Below, piece after piece: positions 48,051-58,722 of a stretch of DNA of 64,000 nt; the stretch's first letter is position 1; each line of letters opens with the position of its first letter. The position numbers and the translations under genes were made by a program. The DNA is taken from positions 1 through 64,000 of the forward strand of contig NZ_JAPPRQ010000135.1 in NCBI RefSeq assembly GCF_026719745.1, written 5' to 3'. The notes under the pieces are model-generated. The model saw only the letters and a program-made list of their open reading frames with translations. It was not told the origin of the DNA and searched no databases. This DNA is from Clostridium sp. ZS2-4. GTDB taxonomy: Bacteria > Bacillota > Clostridia > Clostridiales > Clostridiaceae.

Positions 48051-48341
48051 ATTAAAATTTCCTCCTAAAACAATTTGTAAAACAAATCCAATTACCAAAA
48101 ACCTGCACATTATTTGAAATAGTATTTCTCTCGTTTACACCCTTACTATTTTACAATATATTATTAAAATATACATTACTAAAATTTATATTTGTCACAT
48201 TTTTTATTAGTATTTTGCAACTTAAAATCTCATAGAGACAGCAGTTTATAAAACTCAATTAAATTTCAGTAACTTTACAATTATTACATATCCATCTTAT
48301 CAAAATAATAACATTAGAATTCTCTTTAAGCTGATAAATTA

Positions 48342-48379
48342 AAACAAGCCGACATACAGCCTTGCTGTATTGTCGGCCT
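48342..48379 (-). terminator. Terminator after spoIVA
   Basis: GCCGAC-A-ATACAG / CTGTAT-GTCGGC, about 12 bp with one bulged base and a 5-base loop, followed on minus by TTGTTTTAATTT. Confidence 0.85.
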
Positions 48380-48393
48380 AAATATTGATATTA

Positions 48394-49872
48394 TTACAAG
48401 ATAATACAAATTAATCCTCCATTACCCTCATTTATAATTTTTTCTAATGTCTTTTGAATTTTCACTTGAACATCATCTGGCATTTTATAAAGTTTATTGC
48501 GTAATCCATCTTTCACCAAAAGTTCCAACGATTTTCCAAACATATTACTTTCCCAAATTTTAGCTGGATCACTCTCAAACTGCTCTAGAAGAGATTTTAC
48601 CAGTTCTTCACTCTCTCTTTCAGTTCCCATTATTGGTGAAATTTCAGTTTGTATATCTGCCTTAATAAAATGAAGCGATGGTGCACTGGCTTTTAACTTA
48701 ACTCCATATCTATTACCCTGTTTAACTATTTCCGGTTCTTCTAATCTCATCTCATTTAACTGTGGAGAAACTAGCCCATAACCTCTTTCTCTTACATCTC
48801 TCAGAGCATCTTCAACCTTATCAAACTCTATCTTAGCATCACTTAAAGCCTTCATAATACTCAACAGTTCACTTTCACTATTAATGTTTCTATCACAAAC
48901 TTCACTCAATACTTTGTAGAATAATTCTCGTTTAGGATTTAATTGTACCCTAGCAGTTCCTTCTCCCATATTTATCTCATCCAGTTTAGAATTCTGCAAG
49001 AATTCAATTTCTCCAAATCTATCTGCAAAACTCTTTACATCTCTAACCTTATATACACTTTGGCACATATCCTTAATTAATGCTGCAAAATCTTTCTTCA
49101 GCCAATGTGTTATGTCTAACTTTTCAATCCATTCAGGCATATCAATATTAATTTCTTTAACAGGAAATTCCTTAAGTACTCTTTCAAAAACATTTGTAAT
49201 ATCTTCTTCTTTCATATTAAGTACATCCATTTCTTGAACTGGAATATCATATTTTTCTTCCATACCTCTTTTAAGTTCCAAAGTTTCCATAGAATTTGGA
49301 TTTTTAGAATTTAAAATCATAATAAATGGTTTATTGATTGATTTTAATTCATTGACCACTCTTTCTTCTGCTTCAAGATAATCCTGTCTTTTTAAACCAG
49401 TTATGGAACCGTCAGTAGTTATAAGTAATCCTATAGTTGAATGTTCATTAATAACTTTTTTTGTACCAATTTCAGCCGCTTCTTCAAATGGTATTTCATA
49501 ATCATACCATGGAGTAGTTACCATCTTGGGCTGATCCTCTTCAACATAACCTAAAGCAGATTTTACAATATAACCAACACAATCAACCATTCTAACTTTA
49601 AATTTAGTTTCTCCATTTAAAGCCACTTCTATTGCTTCATTTGGAATAAATTTAGGTTCTGTAGTATGGATAGACTTTCCCGATGCACTTTGAGGAAGTT
49701 CATCCTGCGCTCTTTGTTTTTTATAAGTATTTTCTATATTAGGTATAACCATAAGCTCCATAAATCTTTTTATAAAAGTAGATTTACCTGTTCTTACCGG
49801 ACCAACCACTCCCACATATATATCCCCTTGCGTCCTATCAGCAATATCCTTGTATATATTAAAGTTTTCCAA
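48394..49872 (-). CDS. spoIVA: Stage IV sporulation protein A (coat morphogenetic ATPase)
   Basis: SpoIVA hydrolyses ATP and polymerises on the forespore to form the coat basement layer, anchored by SpoVM. The N-terminal Walker A is GPVRTGKSTF near residue 26; the C-terminal region ends ..GNGGLICIIL. I use TTG 49872 after GGGAGGG, which matches the family start (MENFNIYKDIADRTQGD) and gives 492-493 residues, the Bacillus size. A longer ATG ORF adds 12 residues. A weak sigma-E-like -35 (TAATATT) lies upstream, without a convincing -10. Confidence 0.96.
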   Translation of the reverse strand: MENFNIYKDIADRTQGDIYVGVVGPVRTGKSTFIKRFMELMVIPNIENTYKKQRAQDELPQSASGKSIHTTEPKFIPNEAIEVALNGETKFKVRMVDCVGYIVKSALGYVEEDQPKMVTTPWYDYEIPFEEAAEIGTKKVINEHSTIGLLITTDGSITGLKRQDYLEAEERVVNELKSINKPFIMILNSKNPNSMETLELKRGMEEKYDIPVQEMDVLNMKEEDITNVFERVLKEFPVKEINIDMPEWIEKLDITHWLKKDFAALIKDMCQSVYKVRDVKSFADRFGEIEFLQNSKLDEINMGEGTARVQLNPKRELFYKVLSEVCDRNINSESELLSIMKALSDAKIEFDKVEDALRDVRERGYGLVSPQLNEMRLEEPEIVKQGNRYGVKLKASAPSLHFIKADIQTEISPIMGTERESEELVKSLLEQFESDPAKIWESNMFGKSLELLVKDGLRNKLYKMPDDVQVKIQKTLEKIINEGNGGLICIIL

Positions 49873-49944
49873 AGATTTACCCTCCCAGCACTTACTTAGT
49901 TTTAACAATATATATATATTATTAAATAAAAAAAATATTACAAA

Positions 49945-49987
49945 AATTAAATTAAGCCAGTTTATAATAAACTGGCTTAATTTAATT
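49945..49987 (-). terminator. Terminator after gpsA
   Basis: A perfect inverted repeat with 18-base arms (49947-49964 / 49968-49985) and a 3-base centre around AAGCCAGTTTA. T-rich sequence follows on minus. It separates the der-gpsA unit from sporulation-specific spoIVA. Confidence 0.88.
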
Positions 49988-49996
49988 CTTCTCTAT

Positions 49997-50992
49997 TTAA
50001 TATATCTCATCTTTCTTATCTCTTGACATCAATTCGTATACACCATATTTAGCTTCCATATTTTCAAAAAGCACCTTGTATAATATATCAGTAATAGGCA
50101 TCGAAACTCCTAATTCTTCTTTTAACTTATAAAATGCTCTACATGCCTTAACTCCTTCAACTACCATTCCTATTTCTGTACACGCCTCTTCTAAGGAATA
50201 TCCTTTTCCTATCAATATCCCTGCTTTTCTGTTCCTACTGTGCATACTAGTACAAGTAACTATAAGATCTCCCATTCCTGTGAGTCCAAAGAAAGTATCT
50301 TGTCTTGCTCCCAATCTTACTCCAATCCTAATAATTTCACTCATCCCTCTTGTCATAAGAGCAGCTTTAGTATTGTCTCCATATCCTGTACCATCTGATA
50401 CTCCTGCTGCTAACGCTATTATGTTTTTAACAGCACCACCTATTTCTACACCTGTCAAATCATCATTTGTGTACACTCTGAATTTATTAGTCATGAAAAT
50501 ATCCTGAATTTTTCTAGCTGCATCCATACGTTTAGAGGAAACTACCACCGTAGTTGGAATGTCTAAAGCTACTTCCTCAGCATGACTTGGTCCAGAAAGA
50601 ATAACTATAGGATTATCTGATATTTCTTCTTCAATAACCTGTGAAAGTCTTTTTGAAGACCCTTCTTCAATTCCTTTTGCTATATTAACTATTATAACTT
50701 CTTTATGAATTAGATTCTTAATTTTAGTACATATTTCTCTTATTGCATGGGATGGAATTGCTAATACTACTACCTTACTATTACCTATTGCAGCTTTTAA
50801 ATCAGAAAAAGCAGTAACATTGGAGGGTATAACAATATTGTGTATATACTTAATGTTTTCTCTTTTTTCATTAATATCCAGAACAACATCTTCACTTCTG
50901 TCCCATATATTAATAGAGTATCCCTTCTTAGCCAACATAACACTCAAAGCTGTACCAAAACTACCTCCTCCTATAAAAGTAACATCTGCCAT
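49997..50992 (-). CDS. gpsA: NAD(P)-dependent glycerol-3-phosphate dehydrogenase
   Basis: Makes sn-glycerol 3-phosphate for phospholipids. The Rossmann motif GGGSFGTAL is at residues 7-15, with [10 protein letters not shown] near 140 and the catalytic Lys in [13 protein letters not shown] near 190. ATG 50992 follows AAGGAAGG (about 332 aa). One base past der. der-gpsA-spoIVA is the order also seen in Bacillus. Confidence 0.96.
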   Translation of the reverse strand: MADVTFIGGGSFGTALSVMLAKKGYSINIWDRSEDVVLDINEKRENIKYIHNIVIPSNVTAFSDLKAAIGNSKVVVLAIPSHAIREICTKIKNLIHKEVIIVNIAKGIEEGSSKRLSQVIEEEISDNPIVILSGPSHAEEVALDIPTTVVVSSKRMDAARKIQDIFMTNKFRVYTNDDLTGVEIGGAVKNIIALAAGVSDGTGYGDNTKAALMTRGMSEIIRIGVRLGARQDTFFGLTGMGDLIVTCTSMHSRNRKAGILIGKGYSLEEACTEIGMVVEGVKACRAFYKLKEELGVSMPITDILYKVLFENMEAKYGVYELMSRDKKDEIY

Positions 50993-50993
50993 G

Positions 50994-52310
50994 CTATTCC
51001 TTCCTTTCTCTAAATTCAAATTTAATTCCAGTTCCACCGAAATCAAAACTCTCTCTTACCTTATTTTCAAGATATCTTCTATAAGAAAAATGTAGCAATT
51101 CTGAATTATTTACAAAAAATACAAATGTAGGAGGTTTTATTCCAACTTGGGTAACATAATAAATCTTCATTCGATTTAAGCCTACAATTGGAGGTTCTTT
51201 CATCATTACTGCTTTACTTATCACTTCATTTAATACACCTGTTTTTACTCTTTTTGTATAATTATCATAGCATTCTTTAGCCATACTTAACACTTTATGT
51301 ACTCTTTGGCCTGTTTTAGCTGAAATAAACAAGAAAGACGCATAACTTAAAAATGATAACTTCTGTCTTAATTCATTCTTGAATTTATTCATCGTTTTAT
51401 CATCTTTCTCAATCAAATCCCATTTGTTTACAATTATCATTATTGCCTTATTCATTTCATGGGCATATCCTATTATTTTTTCATCTTGCTCAGCTACACC
51501 TTCTACTGCATCTATCATAAGTATGCATACATCTGCATTTTCTATAGCTGCTAAAGTTCTAACTGCACTGTATCTCTCAATTTGTTCCTTAATTTTACTC
51601 TTCCTTCTTAAACCGGCAGTGTCCACCAAAATAAATTTTCCATTTTCATTTTCTACATAACTATCTACTGCATCTCTAGTTGTTCCAGCTATCTCACTAA
51701 CTATATGTTTTTCTTCTCCCAAAATTTTATTAATTAACGAAGACTTACCTACATTAGGTCTTCCAACTATTGCTATTCTTACATATTCATTCTCTTCTTC
51801 CTCATTATCATTAGTAGGAAATTTTGCTACAACTTCATCAAGCATATCTCCTAATCCTAACCCTTGTGATGCAGATATAGAAATTGGTTCTCCTATTCCT
51901 AAATTATAAAATTCATAAATATTATCTTCTAAAGCATTTCTATCTATCTTATTTACTACTAGTAGAACTTGTTTTTGTGATTTACGAAGCATATGAGCTA
52001 CTTCATTATCAGTATCAGTTAACCCATGTTTTCCATCAACTATAAACATTATAACATCAGCCATTTCAATAGCCAATTCAGCCTGCCTTCTCATTTGAGA
52101 TACAATAATATCACTACTTTCAGGTTCTATTCCACCTGTATCTATTATTGTGAATTTATGATTTAACCATTCAGCTTCTGCATAAATCCTATCTCTCGTA
52201 ACTCCTGGTGTATCCTCAACTATTGATATTCTTTTACCTGCTAATTTATTAAACAAAGTAGATTTACCTACATTAGGTCTTCCAACTATTGCAACTATTG
52301 GTTTAGCCAT
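50994..52310 (-). CDS. der: Ribosome biogenesis GTPase Der (EngA)
   Basis: Double GTPase essential for 50S assembly. G domain 1 has [11 protein letters not shown] at 8-18 and G domain 2 has [10 protein letters not shown] near 184, each followed by DT(G/A)G and NK(I/W)D. A C-terminal KH-like domain is present. 438 residues. Has its own promoter. Confidence 0.97.
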   Translation of the reverse strand: MAKPIVAIVGRPNVGKSTLFNKLAGKRISIVEDTPGVTRDRIYAEAEWLNHKFTIIDTGGIEPESSDIIVSQMRRQAELAIEMADVIMFIVDGKHGLTDTDNEVAHMLRKSQKQVLLVVNKIDRNALEDNIYEFYNLGIGEPISISASQGLGLGDMLDEVVAKFPTNDNEEEENEYVRIAIVGRPNVGKSSLINKILGEEKHIVSEIAGTTRDAVDSYVENENGKFILVDTAGLRRKSKIKEQIERYSAVRTLAAIENADVCILMIDAVEGVAEQDEKIIGYAHEMNKAIMIIVNKWDLIEKDDKTMNKFKNELRQKLSFLSYASFLFISAKTGQRVHKVLSMAKECYDNYTKRVKTGVLNEVISKAVMMKEPPIVGLNRMKIYYVTQVGIKPPTFVFFVNNSELLHFSYRRYLENKVRESFDFGGTGIKFEFRERKE

Positions 52311-52358
52311 TATTTATTCCTCCTTATTTTACTTATACTCAGATAAGTTCATTAGATA

Positions 52359-52388
52359 ATATTATCATTACTTTAATAATCTAGTCAA
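52359..52388 (-). promoter_or_regulatory. Sigma-A promoter of der-gpsA
   Basis: TTGACT (52388-52383), an 18-base spacer and TAATAT (52364-52359), about 49 bases upstream of der. Confidence 0.55.
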
Positions 52389-52437
52389 GATTTGACAAGC
52401 TATGCAAAATTATATTTTGAAATATAATTTATTTGAA

Positions 52438-52467
52438 ACAAAAACAGCCTAGTGAAGGCTGTTTTTC
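52438..52467 (-). terminator. Terminator after phoU
   Basis: AAAAACAGCC / GGCTGTTTTT, a 10-bp stem with a 7-base loop, then TTTTTGTTT on minus. It closes the pst-phoU operon. Confidence 0.9.
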
Positions 52468-52474
52468 TATTTTA

Positions 52475-53134
52475 TTATTCATTTAAATCTACTTGTTCAC
52501 CAGTTACTATATAAATAGTCCACTCACATATGTTAGTTACGTGATCCGCAATTCTTTCTAAAAATTTGCATACAAACAAAAATTGAGTTCCTTGTTCAAT
52601 TTTACTTGTGTCCTGTGCCATAACAGTAAACATTTCACCAAACACATCTTTGTAAATTTTGTCAATTACATCATCTCTTTTAGAAATTTCATATGCCCTG
52701 TCTAAATCTCTTTCAACATATGCATCCAAAGCCTCTTTAATCATATCTATTACAATACTTCCCATTCTAGGTATATCAATAAGATCCTTAATGTAAGCTT
52801 GTTCTTTTAACCTAATAGCTATCTTAGCAATATCAACTGCATGATCTGCCATTCTTTCTAAATCTGTAACAATATTTATACATGTAAATATAAATCTTAA
52901 ATCAGTGGCTATTGGCTGCTGCATGGCAATAAGCTTAATACTCTTATCTTCTATTTCACGCATTAACTTATCTACCATATCATCATTCTTTATAACTTCC
53001 TCTGCTAATTTTACATCCTGTTCTGCTAAGGCTTTTATGCATTGATTAATCTGTTTTTCAACAATACTTCCCATTCTTAACAACTCATTGTGTAATTGAT
53101 TTAATTCCATTTCAAAAACTTTTCTCGGAGCCAT
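52475..53134 (-). CDS. phoU: Phosphate transport regulator PhoU
   Basis: A 219-residue all-helical protein with two PhoU repeats (about residues 15-100 and 120-205), each with a conserved acidic cluster (ERMADHAVDIA; ERIADHVTNICE). It couples the Pst transporter to the PhoR sensor and represses the Pho response. Last gene of the pst operon, 42 bases after pstB. Confidence 0.95.
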   Translation of the reverse strand: MAPRKVFEMELNQLHNELLRMGSIVEKQINQCIKALAEQDVKLAEEVIKNDDMVDKLMREIEDKSIKLIAMQQPIATDLRFIFTCINIVTDLERMADHAVDIAKIAIRLKEQAYIKDLIDIPRMGSIVIDMIKEALDAYVERDLDRAYEISKRDDVIDKIYKDVFGEMFTVMAQDTSKIEQGTQFLFVCKFLERIADHVTNICEWTIYIVTGEQVDLNE

Positions 53135-53176
53135 AACTACACCTCTTTTCGTATATTTAAAATTATATTAATCGCA

Positions 53177-53929
53177 TCATCCAAATCTTCCTGTAATATA
53201 ATCTTCTGTTCTTTTGTCTTTTGGTTTATAGAAAATATCTTCAGTTTTACCATATTCAACAACAATACCATTATAGAAAAATGCAGTATTATCTGAAATT
53301 CTTCCTGCTTGCTGCATATTGTGTGTAACAATTACTACAGTATAATCTTTTTTTAGCACATCCATAAGTTCTTCTACTTTTAAAGTGGAAATTGGGTCCA
53401 ACGCCGAAGTAGGTTCATCCATTAAAATAACTTCCGGCTCTACTGCAAGAGTCCTCGCTATACAAAGTCGCTGCTGTTGCCCCCCCGAAAGCCCAATAGC
53501 ACTTTTCTTAAGTCTATCTTTAACTTCATCCCAAAGAGCTGCACCCTTTAAACTTTTTTCAACAATTTCATCCAATTTGCTTTTATTCTTTATTCCATGT
53601 ATTCTCGGTCCATAAGCTATGTTGTCATATATACTCATTGGAAATGGATTTGGACTTTGAAATACCATTCCTACTTTTTTTCTAAGTTCTATAACATCAT
53701 AATTAGAATCAAATATGTTTTTCCCTTCGTATATTACTTTACCCTCAATTTTAACATCCTCAATCAAATCATTCATCCTGTTCAAGCATCTTAGGAAAGT
53801 TGATTTGCCGCATCCTGAAGGTCCTATTAATGCAGTAACTGCATTTTTATTTATTGCTAAATTAACATCTATTAATGCTTGTTTGGTTCCATAAAATAAA
53901 TTCAATTCATTAACTTCCATAATATTCAT
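53177..53929 (-). CDS. pstB: Phosphate ABC transporter ATP-binding protein PstB
   Basis: The ATPase of the high-affinity phosphate importer. Walker [10 protein letters not shown] near residue 34, signature LSGGQQQRL near 148, Walker [13 protein letters not shown] near 170. 250 residues. GGGGGAA precedes the ATG. Confidence 0.97.
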   Translation of the reverse strand: MNIMEVNELNLFYGTKQALIDVNLAINKNAVTALIGPSGCGKSTFLRCLNRMNDLIEDVKIEGKVIYEGKNIFDSNYDVIELRKKVGMVFQSPNPFPMSIYDNIAYGPRIHGIKNKSKLDEIVEKSLKGAALWDEVKDRLKKSAIGLSGGQQQRLCIARTLAVEPEVILMDEPTSALDPISTLKVEELMDVLKKDYTVVIVTHNMQQAGRISDNTAFFYNGIVVEYGKTEDIFYKPKDKRTEDYITGRFG

Positions 53930-53941
53930 ATAATTTCCCCC

Positions 53942-54808
53942 TTATTTAGTTCCTGCATACTTTTCGTATATCTTTTTACCTATTATTCTAGCAAGTACAT
54001 TAAATAAAAGTACCATAATAATAAGCACTGCTGATGCACCATTTGCTATTTTTGAAGCATCAGGAACCATACCTTCCGAATTCAATTGCCATATATAAAC
54101 AGATAAAGTTTCTGCAGGTCTAAATAAATCGAATGCAGATCCGTCACTTAAACGTACACCTGGAGCACTCATTCCTGCTGTATATAAAAGCGCTGCGGCT
54201 TCTCCGAATATTCTACCGGCAGCTAGGATTATACCTGTTAATATCTGTGGTATTGCTGAAGGCAAAATTACTTTTACTATTGTTTGCCATTGAGTTGCAC
54301 CTAATCCTAAACTGGCCTGTTTTACTTTTTTTGAAGCAGTAATAATTGCATTTTCACTTACTCTTGTCATAGCTGGTAAGTTTAATATAGTTATTGCCAT
54401 AGCCCCTGCAAAAATAGAATATCCCCAGCCAGTCATATTAACAAATACTAATAGTCCAAATAAACCTACAACTATAGATGGAAGAGATGCCATAGTCTCT
54501 ATACATAATCTAATACCGTCTAGTAGTGGTCCTTCTTTTGCATATTCAGATAAGTAAATTCCTGCACCTACCCCTAAAGGCACTGTTATTAGTAGAGATA
54601 TAATAAGCATATAAAATGAATTGAAAAGATGAAGACCTATTCCTCCTCCAGCCTCTATGGATGGAAGTCCAAATAAAAAATGTGGATTTAAACAATGTCT
54701 TCCATTATAAATAATATATCCAATAAGTCCTACAAGAAGCAATACTATAAATGCCGAAATCATGTATAATATTGTAGTAGCAATTTTATCAGCTTTTTTT
54801 GCGTTCAA
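53942..54808 (-). CDS. pstA: Phosphate ABC transporter permease PstA
   Basis: A 288-residue inner-membrane permease with six predicted segments and the EAA-like loop (ASKKVKQASLGLGATQWQTIVKVILP, in part). It is adjacent to pstC and forms the phosphate channel with it. Starts directly after pstC. Confidence 0.96.
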   Translation of the reverse strand: MNAKKADKIATTILYMISAFIVLLLVGLIGYIIYNGRHCLNPHFLFGLPSIEAGGGIGLHLFNSFYMLIISLLITVPLGVGAGIYLSEYAKEGPLLDGIRLCIETMASLPSIVVGLFGLLVFVNMTGWGYSIFAGAMAITILNLPAMTRVSENAIITASKKVKQASLGLGATQWQTIVKVILPSAIPQILTGIILAAGRIFGEAAALLYTAGMSAPGVRLSDGSAFDLFRPAETLSVYIWQLNSEGMVPDASKIANGASAVLIIMVLLFNVLARIIGKKIYEKYAGTK

Positions 54809-55699
54809 TTATATTTCACCTCTTTTTCCTATCGCTCTAATAATCAGTATAAATATAAAGGAAATAACTAGTAACAAGAATGATAAAGCCCATAATGCAT
54901 TATTCCACGCTGTTCCAAAAATTGTGTTTGCCATATCCATTGTAATTATACTTGTAAGTGTAGCTGTAGTATCTATCACTCCATTTGGTATTTTTATTGA
55001 GTTACCTATTACCATTTGTACAGCTAGTGCCTCTCCAAAAGCTCTTGCCACCCCTAAAACAATTCCAGTTAAAATTCCACTCTTGCAAGCAGGAATAACT
55101 ACTTTTACTATTGTTTGCCATCTTGTAGCTCCTAGTCCATAAGAACCTTGTATATATTCTCTTGGAATAGTTTTAATTGCATCAGAAGATATACTTGTAA
55201 TTGTGGGAAGTATCATTATGCTTAAAACCAAAACACCTGCAAGCAAGCTAAATCCTACACCACCAAAACTCTTTTTTAATATTGGAATCAACACAGTAAT
55301 CCCTATCCATCCGTATACTACTGATGGAATTCCTACAAATAATTCCATAGCTGGCTGCAGTGCCTTATTTCCAATTTTAGGTGAAATTAAATTCATGAAA
55401 ATAGCTAAAGCTATACTAATAGGAGCACTAATAATTACTGCTCCAATAGATACAAGTGTAGACCCTAGGAGAAATATTAAAGCTCCAAATTTAGGTGTTT
55501 CACTATCAGGTTTCCAAGTAGTAGTAAATAAAAATTCTTTAAGTGAATATCCATCTTTAAAAAATGTGCTTAAACCCTTTGAAGCTACAAAACCAATTAT
55601 AGTCAAGGTTAATATAACTATTAAATAGCCACAAAAAATTGAAAACCCTCTCCCCAAATATTCATTTTTCAATTTTTGCCAAACATTCTTTTTATTCAT
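54809..55699 (-). CDS. pstC: Phosphate ABC transporter permease PstC
   Basis: The second permease subunit, with six membrane segments and the loop QGSYGLGATRWQTIVKVVIP. I use ATG 55699, nine bases after GGAG (about 296 aa), rather than the longest ORF, which adds 25 residues from the pstS-pstC gap. A hairpin lies upstream. Confidence 0.94.
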   Translation of the reverse strand: MNKKNVWQKLKNEYLGRGFSIFCGYLIVILTLTIIGFVASKGLSTFFKDGYSLKEFLFTTTWKPDSETPKFGALIFLLGSTLVSIGAVIISAPISIALAIFMNLISPKIGNKALQPAMELFVGIPSVVYGWIGITVLIPILKKSFGGVGFSLLAGVLVLSIMILPTITSISSDAIKTIPREYIQGSYGLGATRWQTIVKVVIPACKSGILTGIVLGVARAFGEALAVQMVIGNSIKIPNGVIDTTATLTSIITMDMANTIFGTAWNNALWALSFLLLVISFIFILIIRAIGKRGEI

Positions 55700-55737
55700 A
55701 TCATCATACTCCAAACTCATATTTTTTACATAAATTA

Positions 55738-55763
55738 AGACCAGTTGAAATACAACCAGTCCT
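55738..55763 (-). other. Hairpin between pstS and pstC
   Basis: GACTGGTTG / CAACTGGTC pairs over 9 bases as RNA, with two G-U wobbles and a short loop. There is no strong U-tract. It could slow decay of the pstS part or partly terminate, giving more binding protein than permease. Confidence 0.45.
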
Positions 55764-55802
55764 AATTTCATCACAGATTTCTAAGCTTTCAAGTAACTAT
55801 GA

Positions 55803-56708
55803 TCATTGAACTTTCATATCACTTACTGGGATGTACCCTTTACTTTCAATTACTGGTTTAACTTCATCTGAAATCATATAATCAAGGAACGCCTTTGCGA
55901 GTCCTGAAGGTTCTCCTTTAGTATACATATGTTCAAATGACCAGAAAGGATATTTTCCTGTTGTTATGTTTTCTTTAGTAGCTTCTACTCCATCGATTTT
56001 TATTAACTTCATACTATCTTTTGCTTCTTCATTTACAAAATATGATAATGCCAGATAAGAAATTGATCCTTTAGTAGCTTCTATGGTCTTTTGAACAGCT
56101 CCACTTGAATCCTGAGTTGTACCTATTCCTTCTGCTTCTTCCTTACCATCCATTACTGTTTTAACAAATGTAGATCTTGTACCCGAAGATTTACCTCTGT
56201 TAACTATTTCTATTTTAAGGTCTTCTCCACCAACTTCTTTCCAGTTAGTAATTTTGCCTTGGAACATGTCTTGAATTTGAGCTTTTGTTAAAGTATCAAC
56301 TTTAACATCTTTATTTGCAACAATAGCAAATCCTATTGCACAAACTTTATGGTTTACTAAAGACTTAGCTAATTCCGCTTTATCTCCTGTTAATTTTTCT
56401 TCAGCAAAAAGATCTGAATTACCAATATCTACCGCACCTTGTGCAACTTGTGATAGACCAGTACCACTACCTCCACCTTGAATATTGATTTGTGCATTAG
56501 TATTTTTTTTCATGAACATATCTGCAGCTGCCTTAGCTAAAGGTTGGAGGGCTGATGAACCTGAAGCTGTTATAGATCCACTAGTTCCTTCAGTTTTTGC
56601 AGCTTCTTTGTTAGTTGTACTTCCTGATTTGCCGCATCCTGCAAACATTCCTCCCATTACAGTTATTGCTAAAGCAGCTACTACTACCTTTAATGACTTT
56701 TTATTCAT
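55803..56708 (-). CDS. pstS: Phosphate-binding lipoprotein PstS
   Basis: A substrate-binding lipoprotein. The signal peptide (about 1-24) ends in a lipobox MFAGC, then a Ser/Thr/Lys linker and the PstS fold with ASGSSALQPLAKAAA, NIQGGGSGTGLSQV and NRGKSSGTRSTFV, which hold phosphate. 301 residues. First gene of pstSCAB-phoU, with a Pho-box-like region upstream. Confidence 0.96.
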   Translation of the reverse strand: MNKKSLKVVVAALAITVMGGMFAGCGKSGSTTNKEAAKTEGTSGSITASGSSALQPLAKAAADMFMKKNTNAQINIQGGGSGTGLSQVAQGAVDIGNSDLFAEEKLTGDKAELAKSLVNHKVCAIGFAIVANKDVKVDTLTKAQIQDMFQGKITNWKEVGGEDLKIEIVNRGKSSGTRSTFVKTVMDGKEEAEGIGTTQDSSGAVQKTIEATKGSISYLALSYFVNEEAKDSMKLIKIDGVEATKENITTGKYPFWSFEHMYTKGEPSGLAKAFLDYMISDEVKPVIESKGYIPVSDMKVQ

Positions 56709-56774
56709 TTTGAAAAACCTCCATTCAAGTTTTAATCGTAATTAGCTCTTACAAGTAATATAATACCTTAGGAA

Positions 56775-56813
56775 GGTTAACCATATATTATATAAATGTT
56801 AATTAAAATTAAC
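56775..56813 (-). promoter_or_regulatory. Pho-box-like repeats upstream of pstS
   Basis: Minus-strand TTAACA (56802-56797) and TTAACC (56780-56775) start 22 bp apart, two 11-bp steps. A weaker GTTAAT (56813-56808) lies one step farther upstream and ATAATA one step between. This resembles the 11-bp-spaced TTAACA repeats bound by Bacillus PhoP. A possible -10 (TATATT) follows. The rest of the 306-base gap (56709-57014) holds this control region and the phoR terminator. Confidence 0.4.
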
Positions 56814-56989
56814 AAAACAATACTTGTAAAATAAATTGTTCAAAAATTTATTTAATTTAGAATAAACAACTTAATATTTTACTTAATAATTTTTAATACT
56901 AATGTTAAATTTCTACCTTCATTTTTAGTTTCTGCCATAAAATTTAATTTATACATAAGTTTTAAAAGTATCATAAGTTACATATTCCA

Positions 56990-57024
56990 TATAAAAAAAG
57001 CTGAGACAGATATTCTATCTCAGC
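56990..57024 (-). terminator. Terminator after phoR
   Basis: GCTGAGA / TCTCAGC arms with extra partial pairing inside, followed by TTTTTTTA on minus. The phoR stop codon (57015-57017) is inside the hairpin. Confidence 0.85.
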
Positions 57025-58721
57025 AATGGTATTTCAACTATGAATTTAGTTCCACTTCCCAGTTCACTTTCCACATATATTTCACCTTCAAAATTGAGGA
57101 CTATATGCTTTACTATAGCCAGACCAAGTCCAGTACCTCCTCTAGCTCTAGATCTAGCCTTATCAACTCTATAGAAACGTTCAAATAATCTTGGTATATG
57201 TTCTTTGGGTATACCAGGTCCTGTATCTTCAATCCATAAAATGCATTTTTTTTCTTTAATTTCAGTTCCAATATAAACTTTATCTCCATTTTCTGAATAT
57301 TTTATTGCATTATCAATAAGATTTATAAGCATTTGCTTAAATCTATCTTTATCACCACAAATCTTTGGAGAATTTTTAATAATAAGCTCAATATCAATCT
57401 CTTTCATATCTGCTGTATTCTTCATAAGATTATATGCATCTTTTATTACAGAATTTACATTGATAACCTCTTTAACCTTTACTTCTCTATTCTGTTCAAT
57501 ATCCGATAAGGTCAATATATCACTTATTAGTCTTGTTAATCTTTCAGTTTCATTATCAATTATTCCTAAAAATTTTTCACGTATTTTAACATCTTCTACA
57601 TATCTTAAAGTTTCTGCAAACCCTTTTATAGATGTCAATGGTGTTTTTAATTCATGTGAAACATTGGCAACGAATTGACTTCTCATATTTTCTAATCTTC
57701 TAATATCCGTAACATCTTGGACAACTGCAACAGTTCCTATATGTTCTTTGTTACTAACAATGTCTGCCGTTCTTACTTTTAAAATTTTCTCTTCTGGCCA
57801 AAGAATTTTAATTTCCTTATATTCTATATTGTTCTTAAAAATATCTTCCAACTCATAATCACGAATGCAATCCATTAAATTATGACCAATAATTTCTTTT
57901 TCTACCCCAAATATTTTCTGAGCATAAGGATTTATAATAATTACTCTATTTTTTCTATCTACAGCTATGACCCCACTATCCATACTTTTTAAAATTGCTT
58001 GCAATTTGTTTTGTTTCTCAATAGAATCACGCAGTGTGTATTGAAGTTTATCTGCCATATTATTAAACGTCTCTGCAAGCTGCCCTATCTCATCATTAGA
58101 ATTTATACATACCCTCCTATCAAATTCACCTTTTGCAATTCTTGCAGTTATAAATTCTAAATCTTTTATAGGCTTCACAATTACATAAGATAATTTAGAA
58201 GAAAATATAACAGATATAGAAAATACTATTATCAAGACAATTAAATAATACTTTAGATATTTCCCTTCAAATCCAGTTACAACCTCCATAGGCATTGAAC
58301 TTCTAATAACATATCCATCTTTTAAAGCAGATGCATAGTACATCATTGTTTTCTTTAATGATTTGCTAAATCTTACACTATATCCATTTCCAAATTTTCT
58401 TGCTTCAATTATTTCTTTACGCTGATTATGATTATCCATCTCGTCTGGAAGTGCATCTGAATCATAAATAACTTTACCCTTTGTGTCTATCAATGTAACT
58501 CTAAAATTTGATCTATTAAAATTCTTAAAGTAAATACTTTTATCAGAAATTACGTTCTCCTCTAACAAATTCATAACTAATTTATTATTAATCTCCAAAC
58601 TTTTTTTTATATTTTCCTCATTCTGATAGTTAATAATAGTCATGTATAGTGCCGTTACCATTGCTAAACTCAAAATGATAGTACTGAGAATGGATAGCAT
58701 AAGTTTATTTTTCATCTTCAT
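57015..58721 (-). CDS. phoR: Sensor histidine kinase, PhoR type
   Basis: A membrane sensor kinase. Membrane segments at about residues 6-28 and 155-178 flank an extracellular sensor domain. HAMP, PAS (AILKSMDSGVIAVDRKNRVIIINP), a HisKA box VANVSHELKTPLTS with the phospho-His near 356, and a C-terminal ATPase domain (GTGLGLAIVKH) follow. ATG 58721 follows GGGTGA and lies one base past phoP. Its position before pstSCAB supports a PhoR identity; the sensed signal is inferred. Confidence 0.93.
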   Translation of the reverse strand: MKMKNKLMLSILSTIILSLAMVTALYMTIINYQNEENIKKSLEINNKLVMNLLEENVISDKSIYFKNFNRSNFRVTLIDTKGKVIYDSDALPDEMDNHNQRKEIIEARKFGNGYSVRFSKSLKKTMMYYASALKDGYVIRSSMPMEVVTGFEGKYLKYYLIVLIIVFSISVIFSSKLSYVIVKPIKDLEFITARIAKGEFDRRVCINSNDEIGQLAETFNNMADKLQYTLRDSIEKQNKLQAILKSMDSGVIAVDRKNRVIIINPYAQKIFGVEKEIIGHNLMDCIRDYELEDIFKNNIEYKEIKILWPEEKILKVRTADIVSNKEHIGTVAVVQDVTDIRRLENMRSQFVANVSHELKTPLTSIKGFAETLRYVEDVKIREKFLGIIDNETERLTRLISDILTLSDIEQNREVKVKEVINVNSVIKDAYNLMKNTADMKEIDIELIIKNSPKICGDKDRFKQMLINLIDNAIKYSENGDKVYIGTEIKEKKCILWIEDTGPGIPKEHIPRLFERFYRVDKARSRARGGTGLGLAIVKHIVLNFEGEIYVESELGSGTKFIVEIPLLR

Positions 58722-58722
58722 A

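Noticed and set aside
49872-49945. Sigma-E promoter for spoIVA
   Set aside because: A -35-like TAATATT is present, but no convincing -10 lies at the right distance. Sigma-E control is expected from biology, not shown here.
53137-53331. 64-codon minus-strand frame at the pstB end
   Set aside because: Out-of-frame overlap with pstB; no independent start signal.
55203-55628. 141-codon open frame on plus opposite pstC
   Set aside because: Antisense to a well-supported permease; no ribosome site or family likeness.
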